64,000 nucleotides of DNA. Origin: Marinomonas primoryensis (GTDB lineage: Bacteria; Pseudomonadota; Gammaproteobacteria; Pseudomonadales; Marinomonadaceae). The position numbers and the translations under genes are program-made. The notes under the pieces were generated by a model. The model did not search any database and was not told the origin of the DNA. It saw only the letters and a list, made by a program, of their open reading frames with translations. Below are positions 54,946 through 64,000 of the stretch, piece after piece (positions within the stretch are counted from its first letter, which is position 1; every line of letters starts with the position of its first letter). The stretch spans positions 2,473,001 through 2,537,000 of the forward strand of contig NZ_CP054301.1 in the NCBI RefSeq assembly GCF_013372285.1, read 5' to 3'.

Positions 54946-56292
54946 CTAGTCTTCATCACCCATATCATTTTTTTCGTCAAAACGTTTTGGAGGCAACTTA
55001 AACGCCTCAAAACCATCTTTTTGCTGACCATCATGAAAACGTGCTTTTCCTTGTGTCTTTTTAGACGATTTCTTAGGCGCTCTGCTTTGCTCTTTCACAT
55101 TGGTTTTTTTGTTAGCCTGAACAGCTGGTTTCGGTGGCGCTAAGCCTTTAAATTTGGGCTCTAACCCTTCAACCACTTCTGTTGAAAACGTTTTCTGTAA
55201 GAAGGCTTCTACCGCCTTAAAGTTAACCCAATCCTTTGGGCCAACCAAAGAATAAGCATCACCTTTAAAACCTGCACGGCCTGTTCTGCCTGTTCTGTGG
55301 ACAAACTCTTCTGCTTGCTTTGGCAAGTCAAAGTTAAAAACATGGGACACGCTCGCAATGTCTAGGCCTCGAGAAGCGACGTCCGTACTCACAAGCACAT
55401 CAAACTGCCCTCTTGCAAAACTGTCCATTGTTTTATTACGCGCACTTTGAGACAAGTTCCCATTCAGAGCTTGGGTACTTAAACCCCAACCAGCCACAAT
55501 CTCAGACAAACGAACTGTATCGCTTTTCGTCGCTGTAAAGACGATCGCCTGTTTAATGGTTTGCCCTACTAGAATATGCTTTAGTAACGCTTCTTTATGA
55601 TCTAGATGATCACAAAGCAACACATGTTGAGTGATGTCTGTGTGCTCATCAAACCCTTGACCAATAGCAACACGTGAAGGCTCACGTAATAACTCGCTCG
55701 CAATACCGCTTACTTCTGTATTATCCAGCGTTGCTGAAAAGAATAAAGTTTGACGCTGGCGATGACTGGCCGCCACGTTAATCGCTCGCATTGCCTCCGC
55801 AAAACCTAAGTCCAACATGCGATCCGCTTCATCTAAAATAAGTAACTCTAGTCCATCAAGAAAAAGATGGCGCTGTTTTAAATGGTCAACCAAACGGCCC
55901 GGTGTCGCGACAATAAAATGTGGATCTTTCTGCAAGAGCTTATGTTGGTCGTTAAAATTCTCGCCGCCTTGGATAAGGATCGAAGTAAAACGACTGGACG
56001 CCAACAAAAGGCGCAACTGACCATACACTTGCTTTGCGAGCTCACGAGTAGGAACCAAAACCACCACACGTGGATCACGTTTAGACAAGGCTTTTTTCTT
56101 ATAAACACGATGTAACGCAGGCAAGAGGTAAGCGAGTGTTTTACCTGAACCTGTTTTTGATGACGCTAATAAGTCTCTTCCAGCCATAGCTTCTGGAATA
56201 GCTCGAGCTTGAATCTCTGTCGCTTCATCAAACCCCAAATGGCCAATGGCTTTTAAAATGCGATTATCAAAACCAAATTCTTCGAATAACAA
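54946..56292 (-). CDS. DEAD-box RNA helicase
   Basis: A 448-residue helicase: Q motif region (FDEATEIQARAIP), Walker A ASSKTGSGKT, LILDEADRMLDLGF, SAT in LFFSATLDN, and HRTGRTGRAG. The C-terminal 70 residues are basic and Lys/Gln-rich, as in RNA-binding tails. Overall style is closest to SrmB, a ribosome-assembly helicase, but the family has several paralogues and the name is not certain. No strong terminator was seen near its 3' end. Confidence 0.9.
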   Translation of the reverse strand: MLFEEFGFDNRILKAIGHLGFDEATEIQARAIPEAMAGRDLLASSKTGSGKTLAYLLPALHRVYKKKALSKRDPRVVVLVPTRELAKQVYGQLRLLLASSRFTSILIQGGENFNDQHKLLQKDPHFIVATPGRLVDHLKQRHLFLDGLELLILDEADRMLDLGFAEAMRAINVAASHRQRQTLFFSATLDNTEVSGIASELLREPSRVAIGQGFDEHTDITQHVLLCDHLDHKEALLKHILVGQTIKQAIVFTATKSDTVRLSEIVAGWGLSTQALNGNLSQSARNKTMDSFARGQFDVLVSTDVASRGLDIASVSHVFNFDLPKQAEEFVHRTGRTGRAGFKGDAYSLVGPKDWVNFKAVEAFLQKTFSTEVVEGLEPKFKGLAPPKPAVQANKKTNVKEQSRAPKKSSKKTQGKARFHDGQQKDGFEAFKLPPKRFDEKNDMGDED

Positions 56293-56379
56293 AAAAATAC
56301 CCCTTTAACACGAATAAACACACGCAAACAGATTGTCACGCTTAATTCGCGCATTATAACCTAGACACACTAAAATCCG

Positions 56380-56925
56380 TTATTCATCTTGCAATAAAAA
56401 ATAGGTTTTACCCGCACTTATTATGCCCATTCCAACCCCCTCAGACGTATCAACAGGTTCAAGACTGTCCACCACACCATAAAAGACGTTTCGCCCTACT
56501 AGCGCCTTCATACCATAGCGCATAGAAACATAAGGACGCTCTTCACCTAAATATGTCGCCATCCATAGATCGCTATCAACACCAAGCAACAAAACATCCT
56601 CTGTTTGTGTTTTAAACTCGATCGTACGACCCAGCTCGGTTTCTACCCACTGCCAAGCAGTCACAAGAAAAGGCGCATCTTCAACTTGAATCCGAACCTT
56701 CTCAACAGGCGTCACCAAAAAATACTCACCAGCGTCAAACCATAATATACGGCTGAACATAGTCACCATCGCAGGACGCTTAATCTTGCCACCTTCATGA
56801 AACCATTCCCCGTTCGCTTTGATGACAAGATCCATGTCACCACAAAAAGGCGGGGACCAAGTATGAACGGGCGGTAGGCTAGAAGCCGCGGTGCTTGGTA
56901 AGCCCTTTAAATCAATATTTGACAT
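56380..56925 (-). CDS. DUF1285 family protein
   Basis: A 181-residue protein of DUF1285, recognised from LPPVHTWSPPFCGDMDLVIKANGEWFHEGG then RPAMVTMFSRIL. The family is a small beta-rich protein with unknown function. ATG 56925 has AGAGGG upstream and fits the conserved start; the longer frame to 57066 (47 extra residues) is rejected. Downstream of the divergent MTHFR-like gene by about 170 bases. Confidence 0.78.
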   Translation of the reverse strand: MSNIDLKGLPSTAASSLPPVHTWSPPFCGDMDLVIKANGEWFHEGGKIKRPAMVTMFSRILWFDAGEYFLVTPVEKVRIQVEDAPFLVTAWQWVETELGRTIEFKTQTEDVLLLGVDSDLWMATYLGEERPYVSMRYGMKALVGRNVFYGVVDSLEPVDTSEGVGMGIISAGKTYFLLQDE

Positions 56926-57097
56926 GAAACCCTCTCTTTTGGTCTGAAGCCCATTAGCCAACCTCACTTCATCTACAATATTATTCAACTTCCAGACAAA
57001 GCCTTGAATTGATTTCACTGTTAGAATACAAGCATCGAACGAACTTACTGAGGTACAGAATAACATTATCTGCCTCGTCTACTTAGAGTGTGACATT

Positions 57098-58057
57098 ATG
57101 AAATCGCAATTGGCAACAAAGTTTCAAGATCCCAGTCGAGGTGTTTACTTCATTGGCACAACGCCACCAAAATCCTCTCTCGACGAAGAACAACTTGTAC
57201 AAATAAGTCAAAAACTGCTTGAGCGTTTAGATGGGATCGATGTAGATGGCTTAATAGTTTATGACATTCAAGATGAAACAAGCCGAATAGATAAACCTCG
57301 CCCTTTTCCATTTATGGAAACTCATGACCCAAGAGCGTGGTCAAAACGACTTCACCAACAATCAAGTAAACCTGTTATCACTTATAAATCGGTCTCATCG
57401 CGCAGTTCAGAAGCATTTTCAGGCTGGTTAACAGAAGCGTGGGAAGAATACGGTATTCGTGATTTGGTTCTTGTTGGCTCTCCATCATCAAGTGGTGACA
57501 TTAAATTACCTTTACCACAAGCCTATGAAACACTCAAAAAATCACCTCATAACTTCAACTTGGGTGGCGTTACCATTGCAGAACGCCACGCCAAGAAAGG
57601 CGACGAACATTTACGTCTTTTGAAAAAATCTGAGTCAGGGTGTGAATTCTTTATTTCTCAAGCGGTTTACAATCATCAAGCGACAGCCGATTTAATCAGC
57701 CGTTATGCAAGAACCTGCAAAGAGAAAGGCGAAACACCAAAGCGCATTATTTTGACTTTTACGCCTTGTGGTAGCGCAAAAACACTCGAATTCATGGAAT
57801 GGTTAGGTATCTCAGTGCCCGACGCGACCAAGCACCGCATATTAGATGCTCAAGCACCACTCGATGAATCCATCAAAATTTGCCGTAATGCTCTAGAGCA
57901 AATTATAGAAACAGCCCTTCCGCTTGGCGTTCCACTTGGCTTAAATATTGAGAGCCTAACCAACAGAAAAGAAGAAATTGACGCCTCTATCCAGTTATTC
58001 AAATTACTAAAGGCAACTCTGGACCTTAAACTAGCAGAGCAATTACTGATTAAATAA
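57098..58057 (+). CDS. Methylenetetrahydrofolate reductase-like protein
   Basis: A 319-residue protein with an MTHFR-type barrel: GVYFIGTTPPK at the start, DVDGLIVYDIQDETSR, NLGGVTIAERHAKKGDEHLRL and GCEFFISQAVYN (the FAD and substrate-side motifs in MetF are similar but not identical). It is not the canonical metF by sequence and stands alone, so its reaction may differ; some stand-alone homologues act in other folate or one-carbon steps. ATG 57098. Its 3' end overlaps the convergent glycosyltransferase gene by eight bases. Confidence 0.65.
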   Translation: MKSQLATKFQDPSRGVYFIGTTPPKSSLDEEQLVQISQKLLERLDGIDVDGLIVYDIQDETSRIDKPRPFPFMETHDPRAWSKRLHQQSSKPVITYKSVSSRSSEAFSGWLTEAWEEYGIRDLVLVGSPSSSGDIKLPLPQAYETLKKSPHNFNLGGVTIAERHAKKGDEHLRLLKKSESGCEFFISQAVYNHQATADLISRYARTCKEKGETPKRIILTFTPCGSAKTLEFMEWLGISVPDATKHRILDAQAPLDESIKICRNALEQIIETALPLGVPLGLNIESLTNRKEEIDASIQLFKLLKATLDLKLAEQLLIK

Positions 58058-59060
58058 GCGCATCCAGCTTAGCCAAAACGCGCTCTATATGAATATGCTG
58101 CATGGCCTTTTGGTCATGCACACGCGTTGACCAAGGTAACTCTGCAATTGGCTTCTGATATTCTTTCTCTACCAATTCTTCATATGCGCTAACGACTTTA
58201 TCTAAATCCCGATATGGCCCCGTTCGCTGAGGATTGGAATGAGCATACAACCCAAGTACAGGGGTTCCCACTAAGGTAGACATGTGCGCAGGCCCAGTGT
58301 CTGGACTCACTACAAGTGACGCCCCCTTTAATACAGTCAGCATCATATTAAGTGGCGTTTTACCGACCAAATTACGAACCTGCTCACCTCGATCAGCGAC
58401 AATTAACCCTGCAAAGCTAGCCTCGTCGGCTGAAGGCCCACCCGTAATAACAGGAAGAATACCTTTCTCTAACAAGCGATCTAAAACCGCTTGATAACCT
58501 TCTATCGTCCAATTTCGATCGGCTTTAGAAGCCGAGGGATTAATCACCACATAACGATTTGGCAGATTGAAGCTCACTTCTGGCAACAATAGTTCACAAG
58601 GTAATGACGGCTGGGTTACTCCAAGTACGCTGGCAATAGACAAAAAAGAGTCCAATACATGTTCACCTTGTGGCTCAGGAGCAAGCTCATTCACAAACCA
58701 ATGCTGCTTCTCTCGCGAATGTGACAACGCAAAACCGACTCGTCTTTTTGCCTTCACCATCCGCGATACTAGACTGGCCCGAAAAGACCACTGTAAATGC
58801 AACAACACATCGAAGACTTGACCTTTAAATTGCGAACGCAACGCCAGCAAACCAGAAATACCACTTTTTTTATCGTACTCGACAACCCGAACACCATCTA
58901 GCAAACGCACAAGATTGGCTTCTAACGGCGAAGTAACCCAAGTCACTTGCATCACTGGATAGCGTTTCATAATAGATTGAACCACCGCCATGGCGTGGCA
59001 CACATCGCCCAAAGCTGATAACCGAATCACTGCCAAATGCTGAATATTCTCTTGTTGCAT
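58050..59060 (-). CDS. Glycosyltransferase family 9 (heptosyltransferase-like)
   Basis: A 336-residue GT-B enzyme of family 9, like ADP-heptose transferases of LPS core synthesis. Motifs: AVIRLSALGDVCHAMAVVQ at the N-terminus and SLVVSPDTGPAHMSTLVGTPVLGLYAH in the nucleotide-binding C-terminal domain. It may be the enzyme OpsX/RfaC-like, but which heptose it adds cannot be told. It is divergent from kdkA, 107 bases away, so these cell-envelope genes lie side by side. Confidence 0.85.
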   Translation of the reverse strand: MQQENIQHLAVIRLSALGDVCHAMAVVQSIMKRYPVMQVTWVTSPLEANLVRLLDGVRVVEYDKKSGISGLLALRSQFKGQVFDVLLHLQWSFRASLVSRMVKAKRRVGFALSHSREKQHWFVNELAPEPQGEHVLDSFLSIASVLGVTQPSLPCELLLPEVSFNLPNRYVVINPSASKADRNWTIEGYQAVLDRLLEKGILPVITGGPSADEASFAGLIVADRGEQVRNLVGKTPLNMMLTVLKGASLVVSPDTGPAHMSTLVGTPVLGLYAHSNPQRTGPYRDLDKVVSAYEELVEKEYQKPIAELPWSTRVHDQKAMQHIHIERVLAKLDALI

Positions 59061-59167
59061 GTATTCCTCTAGGGCTGCTTAAATTCAGCAAGTATTATAG
59101 AATAGTCGCTGTTGAATGTGTCCAAATTTATAGGCACAACAAAGAACACCTTAATGAAGCGAGCCGC

Positions 59168-59878
59168 ATGCCACAAACCATCAAAATATCGCCTACCACA
59201 ATATTGTTAAAAAGCGATCAAACCCTTCCCATAACCCCTTTATGGTTTGACCCTTCGTTCTGGCAATCACAAAACGCACTAACAGGAACAGGCAGCGGAC
59301 GCGGTGAAGTCTGGTTTATTAATGCCCCATTGGGAAAATTTGTCATTCGTCGTTATCGACGAGGCGGACTAATTGCGAAATTCAATAAAAGCCGTTTTCT
59401 TTTTACAGGGCAAAAACACACACGGCCTTGGCTGGAATTAAGTTTATTAGAGCACATGCGCACACTAGACTTACCCGTTCCTCGCCCTATCGGCGGACTA
59501 TATACAGTCGAAAAAGGGTTTTATCAAAGCGAACTACTAACCGAAACCATAGCAAACGCCAACGACCTTTTTGATATCATCAAAGATGGCGACAGCAAAA
59601 ACATAAATTGGCATGAGATAGGAGCCGTTATTAAACGCTTCCATGACCAAGGTATTTACCACTCAGATTTAAACTGCCATAACATCATGATTGATCAAGA
59701 TGATAAAGTCTGGCTTATTGATTTTGATAAATGCGAGCAACGACCTCATGATGAAAAATGGAAGCTCGCCAATATTGATAGATTAAAGCGCTCTTTGGAC
59801 AAAGAAGACAAACTGCACACACAATTCGATATTTCTGATACACAATGGCGCAATTTTTTGGAAGGCTACCGTGGCTAA
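59168..59878 (+). CDS. kdkA: 3-deoxy-D-manno-octulosonic acid kinase
   Basis: A 236-residue Kdo kinase: phosphorylates Kdo in the LPS inner core. Kinase-like motifs: GRGEVWFINAPLGKFVIRRYRRGG, IYHSDLNCHNIMID (catalytic loop) and VWLIDFDKCEQRP. Length matches the family. It overlaps the acyltransferase gene by eight bases, giving a lipid A/core operon. Kdo kinase is typical of organisms with single-Kdo LPS such as Haemophilus, Vibrio and relatives. Confidence 0.92.
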   Translation: MPQTIKISPTTILLKSDQTLPITPLWFDPSFWQSQNALTGTGSGRGEVWFINAPLGKFVIRRYRRGGLIAKFNKSRFLFTGQKHTRPWLELSLLEHMRTLDLPVPRPIGGLYTVEKGFYQSELLTETIANANDLFDIIKDGDSKNINWHEIGAVIKRFHDQGIYHSDLNCHNIMIDQDDKVWLIDFDKCEQRPHDEKWKLANIDRLKRSLDKEDKLHTQFDISDTQWRNFLEGYRG

Positions 59879-60800
59879 AAAGACAACAACTCTAGACAAA
59901 AGCATCACCCACTTCTTAGGCCCTAAGCACTGGCTAACGTGGTGCTTTATGGGTATCGCCTACTTATTAAGCTATTTACCTTGGTCACTACAGCAAGGGT
60001 TGGGGAAATATCTTGGGCGCCTACTCCATCTAATCGCAAAAAGACGTCGACACATTTGTGATGTTAACCTAAAAATTTGCTATCCAGAAATGACTGACAT
60101 TGCACGCAAAGCCCTGACAAAAGCGCATTTTGAAAGCATGGGAAAAGGTACGATTGAGACTTTTTCCTCTTGGTTTCAAGATCAAAAAAAGTTTCAATCA
60201 AGAACCACTTTTGAAGGACAAGAAGTCGTTGACAACGTCTTGGCTAAGGGTCGCGGCTGCATACTAATAAGCGGACACTTTTCCTCCCTCGACATTTGCG
60301 GAAGCCAGATGCCGCGTTTTATGGATGTCCACCCAATATACAAGCTACAAACCAATCCTGTAATGAACTGGGTAATGGAGCGACAGCGTCAAGCTATTTT
60401 CTCCAAAACCATTGAACGTACTAACATGCGAGAAGTTCTCAAATCTTTGAAGCAGAACAAAGCGGTTTGGTATGCTGTTGACCAAGACTATGGTCGAAAA
60501 AACTCGGTCTTTGCGCCTTTCTATGGCCGCCAATGCGCAACGATTGCCCACATAGGACGCATAGCAAATATGACAAATGCGCCTGTGGTACTTTACGACT
60601 ACGGCAGAACAAAAAATGGCTATCACCTCAGTCTTACGGAAGTCGAAAACTACCCAAGCCAAGATGATATTGAAAATGCCACTAGAATAAATGAGTTAAT
60701 GCAGGCCGTTATCGAACCCAAAAAAGAACAATACTTTTGGACACATCGCCGATTTAAAACACAAGTCATCCCCGACACCCCTTCTCCATACGACAAATAA
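59871..60800 (+). CDS. Lipid A late acyltransferase (LpxL/HtrB family)
   Basis: A 309-residue inner-membrane acyltransferase adding a secondary acyl chain to lipid A. One N-terminal helix (about 17-38), then the HX4D active site in SGHFSSLDICG, and AVDQDYGRKNSVFAPFYG. Start GTG at 59871 overlaps the kdkA end. Whether it uses laurate or another chain cannot be told, so no number is given to the gene. A terminator follows at 60803. Confidence 0.88.
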   Translation: MAKKTTTLDKSITHFLGPKHWLTWCFMGIAYLLSYLPWSLQQGLGKYLGRLLHLIAKRRRHICDVNLKICYPEMTDIARKALTKAHFESMGKGTIETFSSWFQDQKKFQSRTTFEGQEVVDNVLAKGRGCILISGHFSSLDICGSQMPRFMDVHPIYKLQTNPVMNWVMERQRQAIFSKTIERTNMREVLKSLKQNKAVWYAVDQDYGRKNSVFAPFYGRQCATIAHIGRIANMTNAPVVLYDYGRTKNGYHLSLTEVENYPSQDDIENATRINELMQAVIEPKKEQYFWTHRRFKTQVIPDTPSPYDK

Positions 60801-60802
60801 AG

Positions 60803-60834
60803 AAAAAGCCACTGGAACATCCAGTGGCTTTTTA
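60803..60834. terminator. Bidirectional terminator between the acyltransferase and yhbW
   Basis: AAAAGCCACTGGA pairs with TCCAGTGGCTTTT, with A- and T-runs on the two sides. Confidence 0.85.
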
Positions 60835-60851
60835 AATTTCACCGCAATCGA

Positions 60852-61838
60852 TCACACCAGACCGTCACGAACCTCGGCCATCAAACGTAATGATTTCAAT
60901 CTTGCCTCAGAATCATGAATGGGCATAGAAACAATAAGCTCATCAACCTTTGTTGACTCTAAAAAACGAGACAGCTGAAAGGCAACAGACTCTTTCGAAC
61001 CAACCACCGCGAATTGCAACATATGCTCTACCATGTGTTTTTCACTCGGTGACCATATTTCGTCCATTGACTCAACGGGTTTAGCAAAGGGCACATTACG
61101 ATTGCGACGCAAATTCACAAATTGCTGCTGAGCAGAGGTAAATAAATATTTTGCCTCTTCATCTGTGTCCGCTACAACCGCCATCACGCCTGCCATAGTA
61201 TGAGGTTTTGGGTTTTGCTCTGACGCTTTAAAATTACGACGATACACAGTAAGCGCTTGAATCAATTGATCTGGAGCAAAATGAGACGCAAAGGAATAAG
61301 GTAAACCGAACTCTGCGGCGACTTGGGCGCTGTATAAGCTCGACCCTAGCATCCATATAGGAACGTGAGTATTCCAACCAGGAACTGCCATTACCCCCTG
61401 TTTGCTACTACCCAGTAGACGCTGCAACTCCAGAACATCATCAGGATAACTGTCTACGGACGCATCCATGTTACGGCGCAGAGCTCTTGCTGTTTGCATG
61501 TCGGTACCCGGAGCACGACCTAAACCTAAATCAACACGGTTAGGATATAGCTCGGCTAAAGTACCGAACTGCTCCGCAATCACCAAAGGGGAATGATTTG
61601 GTAGCATAACGCCACCAGAACCAATACGAATTTTTGACGTTGCTGAGCCAAGATAAGACAGCACAACGGATGTCGCAGAACTGGCAACCGCCGCCATTCC
61701 ATGATGTTCAGCCAACCAAAAACGCAAATAATTGTTTTCTTCAGCGGCTATTGCCATTTTACGGCTCATCGCTAAAGAATCCGCAACAGAGCAACCGTCA
61801 GCAACCGGCGCCAAATCAAGAATAGAAAAAGGAATCAT
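60852..61838 (-). CDS. yhbW: Luciferase-like flavin monooxygenase (YhbW family)
   Basis: A 328-residue LLM-class FMN-dependent oxidoreductase. Close to E. coli YhbW: IPFSILDLAPVADG, YLRFWLAEHHGM, GSGGVMLPNHSPLVIAEQFG, RVDLGLGRAPGTD and SSLYSAQVAAEFGLPYSFASHFAPD. Substrate unknown. ATG 61838 preferred; the frame begins at a TTG at 61850. Alone between terminator and cti. Confidence 0.88.
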   Translation of the reverse strand: MIPFSILDLAPVADGCSVADSLAMSRKMAIAAEENNYLRFWLAEHHGMAAVASSATSVVLSYLGSATSKIRIGSGGVMLPNHSPLVIAEQFGTLAELYPNRVDLGLGRAPGTDMQTARALRRNMDASVDSYPDDVLELQRLLGSSKQGVMAVPGWNTHVPIWMLGSSLYSAQVAAEFGLPYSFASHFAPDQLIQALTVYRRNFKASEQNPKPHTMAGVMAVVADTDEEAKYLFTSAQQQFVNLRRNRNVPFAKPVESMDEIWSPSEKHMVEHMLQFAVVGSKESVAFQLSRFLESTKVDELIVSMPIHDSEARLKSLRLMAEVRDGLV

Positions 61839-61969
61839 AATATTTTCCACTAACAGAGTGTTCTAACAATAAAGAATACCTAGTATTTTGGGCTCACAAA
61901 GAACATATACAAGTACTCAATATTGCAGATAATGCAGAAGCGCTAGCAATCGCCAGCGCAGCCTATTTT

Positions 61970-64000
61970 TCATCTGTTTTCTAGTCGATTATAATCCAGA
62001 ATACCACTTTCTCTTGGACGGTCCTGCCGATTGAAATTGGCAATAGCATCGCTTACAAACCAAAAATTGTGGTGCGTTCTTCGAATTCCAAAGCCATCCA
62101 AAAGGTCTGAATAATCTTTTCGTGTTTTTAGATTCGCGACTTGATTTGCCCAATCAATTAACTCACTTTCTTCTACCTGCATTAAGGCATTAGGGTAATC
62201 CCCAAGAACCCCTTTGACTAAAGTAACGCCATCTTCAGCAGGTAGTCGAGCCGCCTCTTCGTCCAGTAGACTCGAAATATTTGCATGCGCCTTATTGTGA
62301 ATCATACTAATAACGTCCATAGGAACGCCTTGCTTAGTCACCAAAACAGTCACTACATTCGGTAAAAAAGCTAGGCCATCACCGCGTTTTGCCTGAAGTC
62401 GATACAATGCTTTACGCTGATTCAGAGAAAGCTTACTTTGTTCAAGGTCGTAATCATGATCCAGCACTTTGGCTAATTTTTTTCGCAGCATCTCGTACAA
62501 TTCAGACTGATGATCATCAGTCTCATACGAAATTTTAGATTGACGATCTATTTTAATGTAATCACTAAAAATGTAGTTTTTAATCGTTTCATTGGCGTCT
62601 CGATACCAATATTTCCGGATGGACTCACGGTCCTCTTTTGGCAATAGCAACAAGAAATTCATCTCACCTTCCATCCTTAGAAAATCCATATACAAACGAG
62701 TAACCAATTGATGACCCACATTGCCATAAACATCAAAGCCCGCCACCAATAAATAATGAATTCGCTCTAACAACGGGTAATCTATTACCCAAGCTGTTTT
62801 AGGGTGCTGCCCTACCATTCCCTTGACAACAGAAGCATTGTCAAAATGACGAAATATTGTAAGCGCTGCATTTTCATTATTGCCATCACCATCCCAAATC
62901 AAACTTAAATCAATCGGTACTTTTTTACCTACTTCACTTTCAAACAGTGCCGCTTTAGCCGATAAATAAGACTTTTGCTGCTCAGAAAATCCAATCCAAG
63001 ACGCCGGATTCAAGGTAGTACTTGATCCCACCGCTGGTAAATCTAAATCCTGAACTTGATCTTCTAAATAGTCGGCAGAGCCTTTGTTGTAAACGACTTC
63101 TGGATCAATGAAATACACCCAAAACTGCTCATTAATGACATTTACCGCGACTTGACCACGACAAACTGGACCTTTTATAAACGCCATAATGGTTTTTTGA
63201 GAGTGATCTAACAAGAATCGATAGCGTGCATACGCCGGTATTTCACGAAAGGTTTTGAACGGGTTCGTCGCCACTTTAGCGTCATACCCTGGATCTTTTG
63301 TAACCTTATAATCTTCATCATAAAAATATGACATCCAACGCAAATAACGCGCTTCATCCAACTGCATAGGAATATGGTTTTTTTGGACTTTTACTTCTGG
63401 ATCAAGCCAGAGCCGATAATAAACATGATCTACACCCGGAGCGTCATATGGCCGACGAGTAGCAATACGATCAATAGGCTCACCCGGTGGTGTTTTTGAA
63501 CGAACCAATTGAAAGCGATAGTCCTCACCCTCATCAAGATACAAACTATATAAATACAAATGCTCATAGATATAACGAGAAATTAACTGACCTTTTAAGT
63601 TATCGCTATTTAATCGCGATTCCCATAACGCCACTTGTTGCTGAATTTTTGCAGGTGCCACTTCGGCTTTTGGCATCTTTCCGCCTTTCGCCAACCAACG
63701 TGTTAATACATTGTATTCATTGGCATTAAGAGCAGGAAGACCATAAGGCATCCCCCAATTAGGATAGTCTTTTTCGAATTGTTGATACTCTTCAACACTC
63801 ACGCATTGCTGGTCACGAGCAAGTGAAAAATCATAGTCATCAGACAGAACTGGCTGATTAAACGCCCCCTGTTTTTTACGTAAGGCGATAGCTCTGTATA
63901 ACAAGCTGCCTTGTAAGTTAGCCGATGGCGATTGTTCACGCTCATTTAATACGGGATGGAAGCCTTTCACTCGCCACTCTTTAGTCGTTTTGGCATCGAT
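61970..64000 (-). CDS. cti: Fatty-acid cis/trans isomerase, C-terminal 676 codons (runs off the window)
   Basis: The frame is open to the window edge, with no start inside, so the N-terminus (signal peptide and the haem-binding CXXCH of the family) is missing. The visible part matches Cti: DYPNWGMPYGLPALNANEYNVLTRWLAKGG, then a long region with IPMQLDEARYLRWMSYFYDE, and QVAVNVINEQFWVYFIDPEV. The enzyme converts cis to trans unsaturated fatty acids in the membrane during solvent, heat or salt stress. About 130 bases separate it from yhbW. Confidence 0.88.
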   Translation of the reverse strand: MDAKTTKEWRVKGFHPVLNEREQSPSANLQGSLLYRAIALRKKQGAFNQPVLSDDYDFSLARDQQCVSVEEYQQFEKDYPNWGMPYGLPALNANEYNVLTRWLAKGGKMPKAEVAPAKIQQQVALWESRLNSDNLKGQLISRYIYEHLYLYSLYLDEGEDYRFQLVRSKTPPGEPIDRIATRRPYDAPGVDHVYYRLWLDPEVKVQKNHIPMQLDEARYLRWMSYFYDEDYKVTKDPGYDAKVATNPFKTFREIPAYARYRFLLDHSQKTIMAFIKGPVCRGQVAVNVINEQFWVYFIDPEVVYNKGSADYLEDQVQDLDLPAVGSSTTLNPASWIGFSEQQKSYLSAKAALFESEVGKKVPIDLSLIWDGDGNNENAALTIFRHFDNASVVKGMVGQHPKTAWVIDYPLLERIHYLLVAGFDVYGNVGHQLVTRLYMDFLRMEGEMNFLLLLPKEDRESIRKYWYRDANETIKNYIFSDYIKIDRQSKISYETDDHQSELYEMLRKKLAKVLDHDYDLEQSKLSLNQRKALYRLQAKRGDGLAFLPNVVTVLVTKQGVPMDVISMIHNKAHANISSLLDEEAARLPAEDGVTLVKGVLGDYPNALMQVEESELIDWANQVANLKTRKDYSDLLDGFGIRRTHHNFWFVSDAIANFNRQDRPRESGILDYNRLENR

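Overview
The window looks like a chromosomal contig of a marine, low-to-mid GC gammaproteobacterium of the Oceanospirillales, probably Marinomonas or a close relative. The evidence is a complete Na+-translocating NADH:quinone reductase operon (nqrA-F with nqrM and apbE), NhaB, a fatty-acid cis/trans isomerase, fused RlmKL, FolX beside Mfd, CsiV, and the conserved tig-clpP-clpX-lon-hup-ppiD block. The genus call is inference from gene content and protein style; no rRNA is present.

Layout. 1-3023: a partial PAS-domain gene, DUF1853, YqcC and DUF3549. 3166-8361: a disrupted integron. It holds four cassettes, all read on the minus strand: a small unknown protein, a SIR2-HerA pair, a DUF4365 protein, and a ParE/Phd-type toxin-antitoxin pair. 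Three good attC sites, one decayed attC and an attI-like site are visible. On the opposite strand lies the first 21 codons of an integron integrase with its LexA-controlled promoter. 8341-8900: a cluster of interspersed hairpin-forming repeats sits exactly where the rest of the integrase gene should be. 9004-14005: a small unknown gene, purU, rlmKL, pyrD and DUF2835. 14094-21110: a MoxR/DUF58/DUF4381/VWA/VWA-TPR/BatD (Bat-type) operon, followed by a decayed Dyp-type peroxidase pseudogene. 22112-30622: ppiD, tRNA-Asp, hup, lon, clpX, clpP, tig and tRNA-Arg, a protein-quality-control block. 30691-32378: a candidate small RNA, yihY and a purine phosphoribosyltransferase. 32460-41147: sthA, nqrM, apbE and nqrF-A, with a strongly initiated leader ORF overlapping nqrA. 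41536-46104: folX, mfd, csiV. 46187-53894: sohB, nhaB, dnaQ, rnhA, a YafS-like methyltransferase, gloB, mltD, ppnP. 53950-64000: a LysR regulator with no ordinary start codon, a DEAD-box helicase, DUF1285, an MTHFR-like protein, a GT9 glycosyltransferase, kdkA, an LpxL-type acyltransferase, a YhbW-like oxidoreductase and a partial cti.

How the genes work together. Most of the window is core housekeeping: energy coupling by Na+ (Nqr pumps Na+, NhaB exchanges it, ApbE attaches FMN to NqrB/NqrC, NqrM matures the Fe site, SthA balances NADH/NADPH), proteolysis and folding, and LPS core/lipid A work (KdkA, LpxL-type, GT9). The accessory part is the integron. All four cassettes end with the gene stop codon inside the attC R'' box, and each cassette's first bases complement its own R'' box, so they read as intact captured cassettes. 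The 2.9 kb SIR2-HerA cassette is the most interesting item: SIR2-HerA pairs are known anti-phage systems, and here one is packaged as a single mobile cassette in an integron that has lost its own integrase.
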